Below are positions 20,050 through 21,315 of a stretch of 21,315 nucleotides of DNA, in pieces (position 1 is the stretch's first letter; each line of letters begins with the position of its first letter). The notes under the pieces are model-generated. The model was not told the DNA's origin, did no database searches, and worked only from the letters and a program-made list of their open reading frames with translations. The translations under genes were made by a program, and so were the position numbers. Source of the DNA: CAZKTO01 sp964555685 (GTDB taxonomy: Bacteria > Chloroflexota > Dehalococcoidia > SHYB01); contig CAZKTO010000057.1 in the NCBI GenBank assembly GCA_964555685.1, forward strand, positions 1-21,315. Direction: 5' to 3'.

Positions 20050-21273
20050 ATGGATGCAAGGCAAGAGCGGGGACTTCGGATAGCGGCCCTGAGCAAGATC
20101 GAGCGGAACCCCTTGGGGTGGAGGGTGCCCTCGCAGTCGGGCAACGGTTCATACGTGGTCAAGGTGGGCGAGCAGCCCTATTGCACCTGCCCAGACTTTG
20201 AGGAGCGCCGCTTGCCCTGCAAGCATATCTACGCCGTGGAGTTCGTGATTCAGCGGGAGACGCGGCCCGACGGAACCGAGACCTACACCGAGTCAGTCCG
20301 GGTGACGTACCGCCAAGACTGGCCCGCCTATAACGAGGCCCAGACTCACGAAGCTGAGCACTTTGCCAAGTTGCTTCGGGGCCTGTGCGATGGCATCCCG
20401 CAGCCTCCCTACAAGGGCACCGGACGGCCACCACTCCCTCTCTGCGATGTGGTGTATGCCGCCGCTTCCAAGGTCTACGGCCTGATGTCCGGGCGACGGT
20501 CCATGACGGCGCTCCGGGAGGCCCAGGGTGAGGGCTATATGGTCAAGGCACCCCACTACAACACCATGTTCTCCTACCTAGAGAGGCCGGAGTTGACCCC
20601 CATCCTGAAGGCGCTGATTGAGGAGAGCGCCAAACCTCTGAAGGCCATCGAGACGGACTTCGCCGTGGACTCCTCTGGGTTCTCCACCTCCACCTACGCC
20701 CGGTGGTTCGACCACAAGTGGGGCAAGGAGCGGTCGCGGCAGACTTGGGTAAAGACGCACGTCATGATCGGGGTCAAGACTCAGGTAGTGACCAGTGTAG
20801 AGGCGACCCCGACGGAATCCAACGACGGGGCGCAATTCCCGGCCCTGGTGGAGCGCACAGCCCAGACCTTCAACATCAACGAGGTCTCAGCGGACAAGGC
20901 GTACTCCACCCGCAAGAATCTCCATGTGGTGGACGTGGCGGGCGGAACCCCCTACATCCCGTTCAGGAGCCTCGCCACTGGGCTAGGCCACAAGTTTGAC
21001 CCCCTGTGGAATTGGATGTTCGCCTACTACCAGTACAACCGGGCAGCGTTCCTGGAGCACTATCACAAGCGCAGCCTGTCAGAGACGGCGTTCTCCATGA
21101 TGAAGGCCAAGTTTGGCGGAGCCGTCCGCTCTAAGACGCCGACAGCCCAAGTCAATGAGGTGCTCTGCAAAGTGCTCTGCCACAACATCTGCGTCCTGAT
21201 TCAGTCCATCTACGAGTTGGGCCTGGAGCCGACTTTCTGGGCAAACCAGGCCCCTGCCCAGAAAGTATCATGA
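20050..21273 (+). CDS. DDE transposase (IS4/IS5-like) with N-terminal SWIM zinc finger
   Basis: This 407-residue protein carries a SWIM zinc finger at 45-59 (CTC, nine residues, CKH), a motif that binds DNA or protein. A middle linker holds GTGRPPLPLCDVVYAAASKVYGLMSGR, as in the helical N-terminal part of IS4/IS5-type enzymes. The RNase-H-like catalytic core follows: Asp207 in AVDSSGFS, Asp282 in SADKAYSTRKN, and Glu345 in SLSETAFSMMKAKFGGAVRSK. All three acidic residues are present, so the enzyme looks intact. ATG 20050 is chosen because it follows the consensus promoter and GAGGGGTG; the longer reading frame upstream runs through the promoter and the opposing zinc-ribbon gene. The stop is 13 bases before the right inverted repeat. 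Confidence 0.88.
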   Translation: MDARQERGLRIAALSKIERNPLGWRVPSQSGNGSYVVKVGEQPYCTCPDFEERRLPCKHIYAVEFVIQRETRPDGTETYTESVRVTYRQDWPAYNEAQTHEAEHFAKLLRGLCDGIPQPPYKGTGRPPLPLCDVVYAAASKVYGLMSGRRSMTALREAQGEGYMVKAPHYNTMFSYLERPELTPILKALIEESAKPLKAIETDFAVDSSGFSTSTYARWFDHKWGKERSRQTWVKTHVMIGVKTQVVTSVEATPTESNDGAQFPALVERTAQTFNINEVSADKAYSTRKNLHVVDVAGGTPYIPFRSLATGLGHKFDPLWNWMFAYYQYNRAAFLEHYHKRSLSETAFSMMKAKFGGAVRSKTPTAQVNEVLCKVLCHNICVLIQSIYELGLEPTFWANQAPAQKVS

Positions 21274-21286
21274 AAAGAGGGGGTTT

Positions 21287-21315
21287 ATGGGCAAGGCCCC
21301 TAAAGAGGAAGGGGG
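21287..21315. repeat. Right inverted repeat of the putative mobile element
   Basis: ATGGGCAAGGCCCCT (21287-21301) is the exact inverse of 19166-19180, and GAAGGGGG at the window end continues the match. The repeat may extend beyond the window. Confidence 0.65.

Larger units (their letters stand above)
19152..21315. mobile_element. Putative insertion element with SWIM-DDE transposase and passenger genes
   Basis: Inverted repeats at 19152-19180 and 21287-21315 enclose a transposase gene (20050-21273) and two or three small genes. Codon use and base composition inside are less G/C-biased than in the flanking genes. The same repeat sequence occurs once more at 352-379 without a transposase, so the ends may be dispersed genomic repeats rather than true termini. 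The right end coincides with the end of the window, so no target-site duplication can be checked. Confidence 0.5.

Noticed and set aside
1..21315. tRNA, rRNA or known riboswitch genes
   Set aside because: I looked for conserved tRNA T-loop text (GGTTCRANYCC with matching acceptor stems) and obvious rRNA segments and found none. Small RNAs cannot be excluded by eye.

Overview
The window is G+C-rich (third codon positions almost all G or C). Its spacers are packed with G/C-rich hairpin repeats of the kind seen in uncultured environmental lineages. The catabolic gene content (CaiB-type CoA transferases, crotonase, SDRs, repeated amidohydrolases) and the sigma-factor layout suggest an uncultured Chloroflexota, Dehalococcoidia/SAR202-like genome. 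Another high-GC environmental phylum such as Rokubacteria/Methylomirabilota is not excluded. A run of ten Ns marks an assembly join, so this is probably a draft or metagenome-assembled genome.

Layout. 1-341: frameshifted 3' end of a TPR gene. 602-7917 (+): VOC protein, crotonase-family protein, SDR, three tandem amidohydrolase-2 paralogues and an inositol-monophosphatase-family protein, with hairpin repeats between most of them. 8075-9049 (+): a base-composition island coding for a DUF6602-like putative nuclease, bordered by two half-copies of a dispersed repeat. 9210-11024 (-): DinB-like protein, hypothetical protein and an SDR interrupted by the N gap. These diverge, from a compact shared promoter region, from 11160-13799 (+): two family III CoA transferases. 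Together this left half looks like a catabolic region for an unidentified organic acid or CoA-thioester substrate.

14270-18397 (+) is a tight five-gene cluster: phosphoribosyltransferase, alpha/beta hydrolase, RpoD-like sigma factor, long ribosome hibernation factor (hpf) and a GYD-domain protein. Gaps are -11, 22, 41 and 14 nt. The sigma factor carries a C-terminal extension that reads like the beta-barrel domain 2 of translational GTPases. A primary-like sigma factor with a translation-factor-like tail, next to hpf and to a PRTase/hydrolase pair resembling dormancy-regulon proteins of Mycobacterium tuberculosis, is the best candidate here for an undescribed system: a stress or dormancy module linking transcription and ribosome hibernation.

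18415-19088 holds a decayed amidohydrolase start and a RidA-family protein lacking the usual catalytic arginine. 19152-21315 looks like a mobile cassette bounded by inverted repeats. It contains a SWIM-zinc-finger DDE transposase behind a perfect consensus promoter, and a divergent pair of small genes including a 52-residue zinc ribbon.
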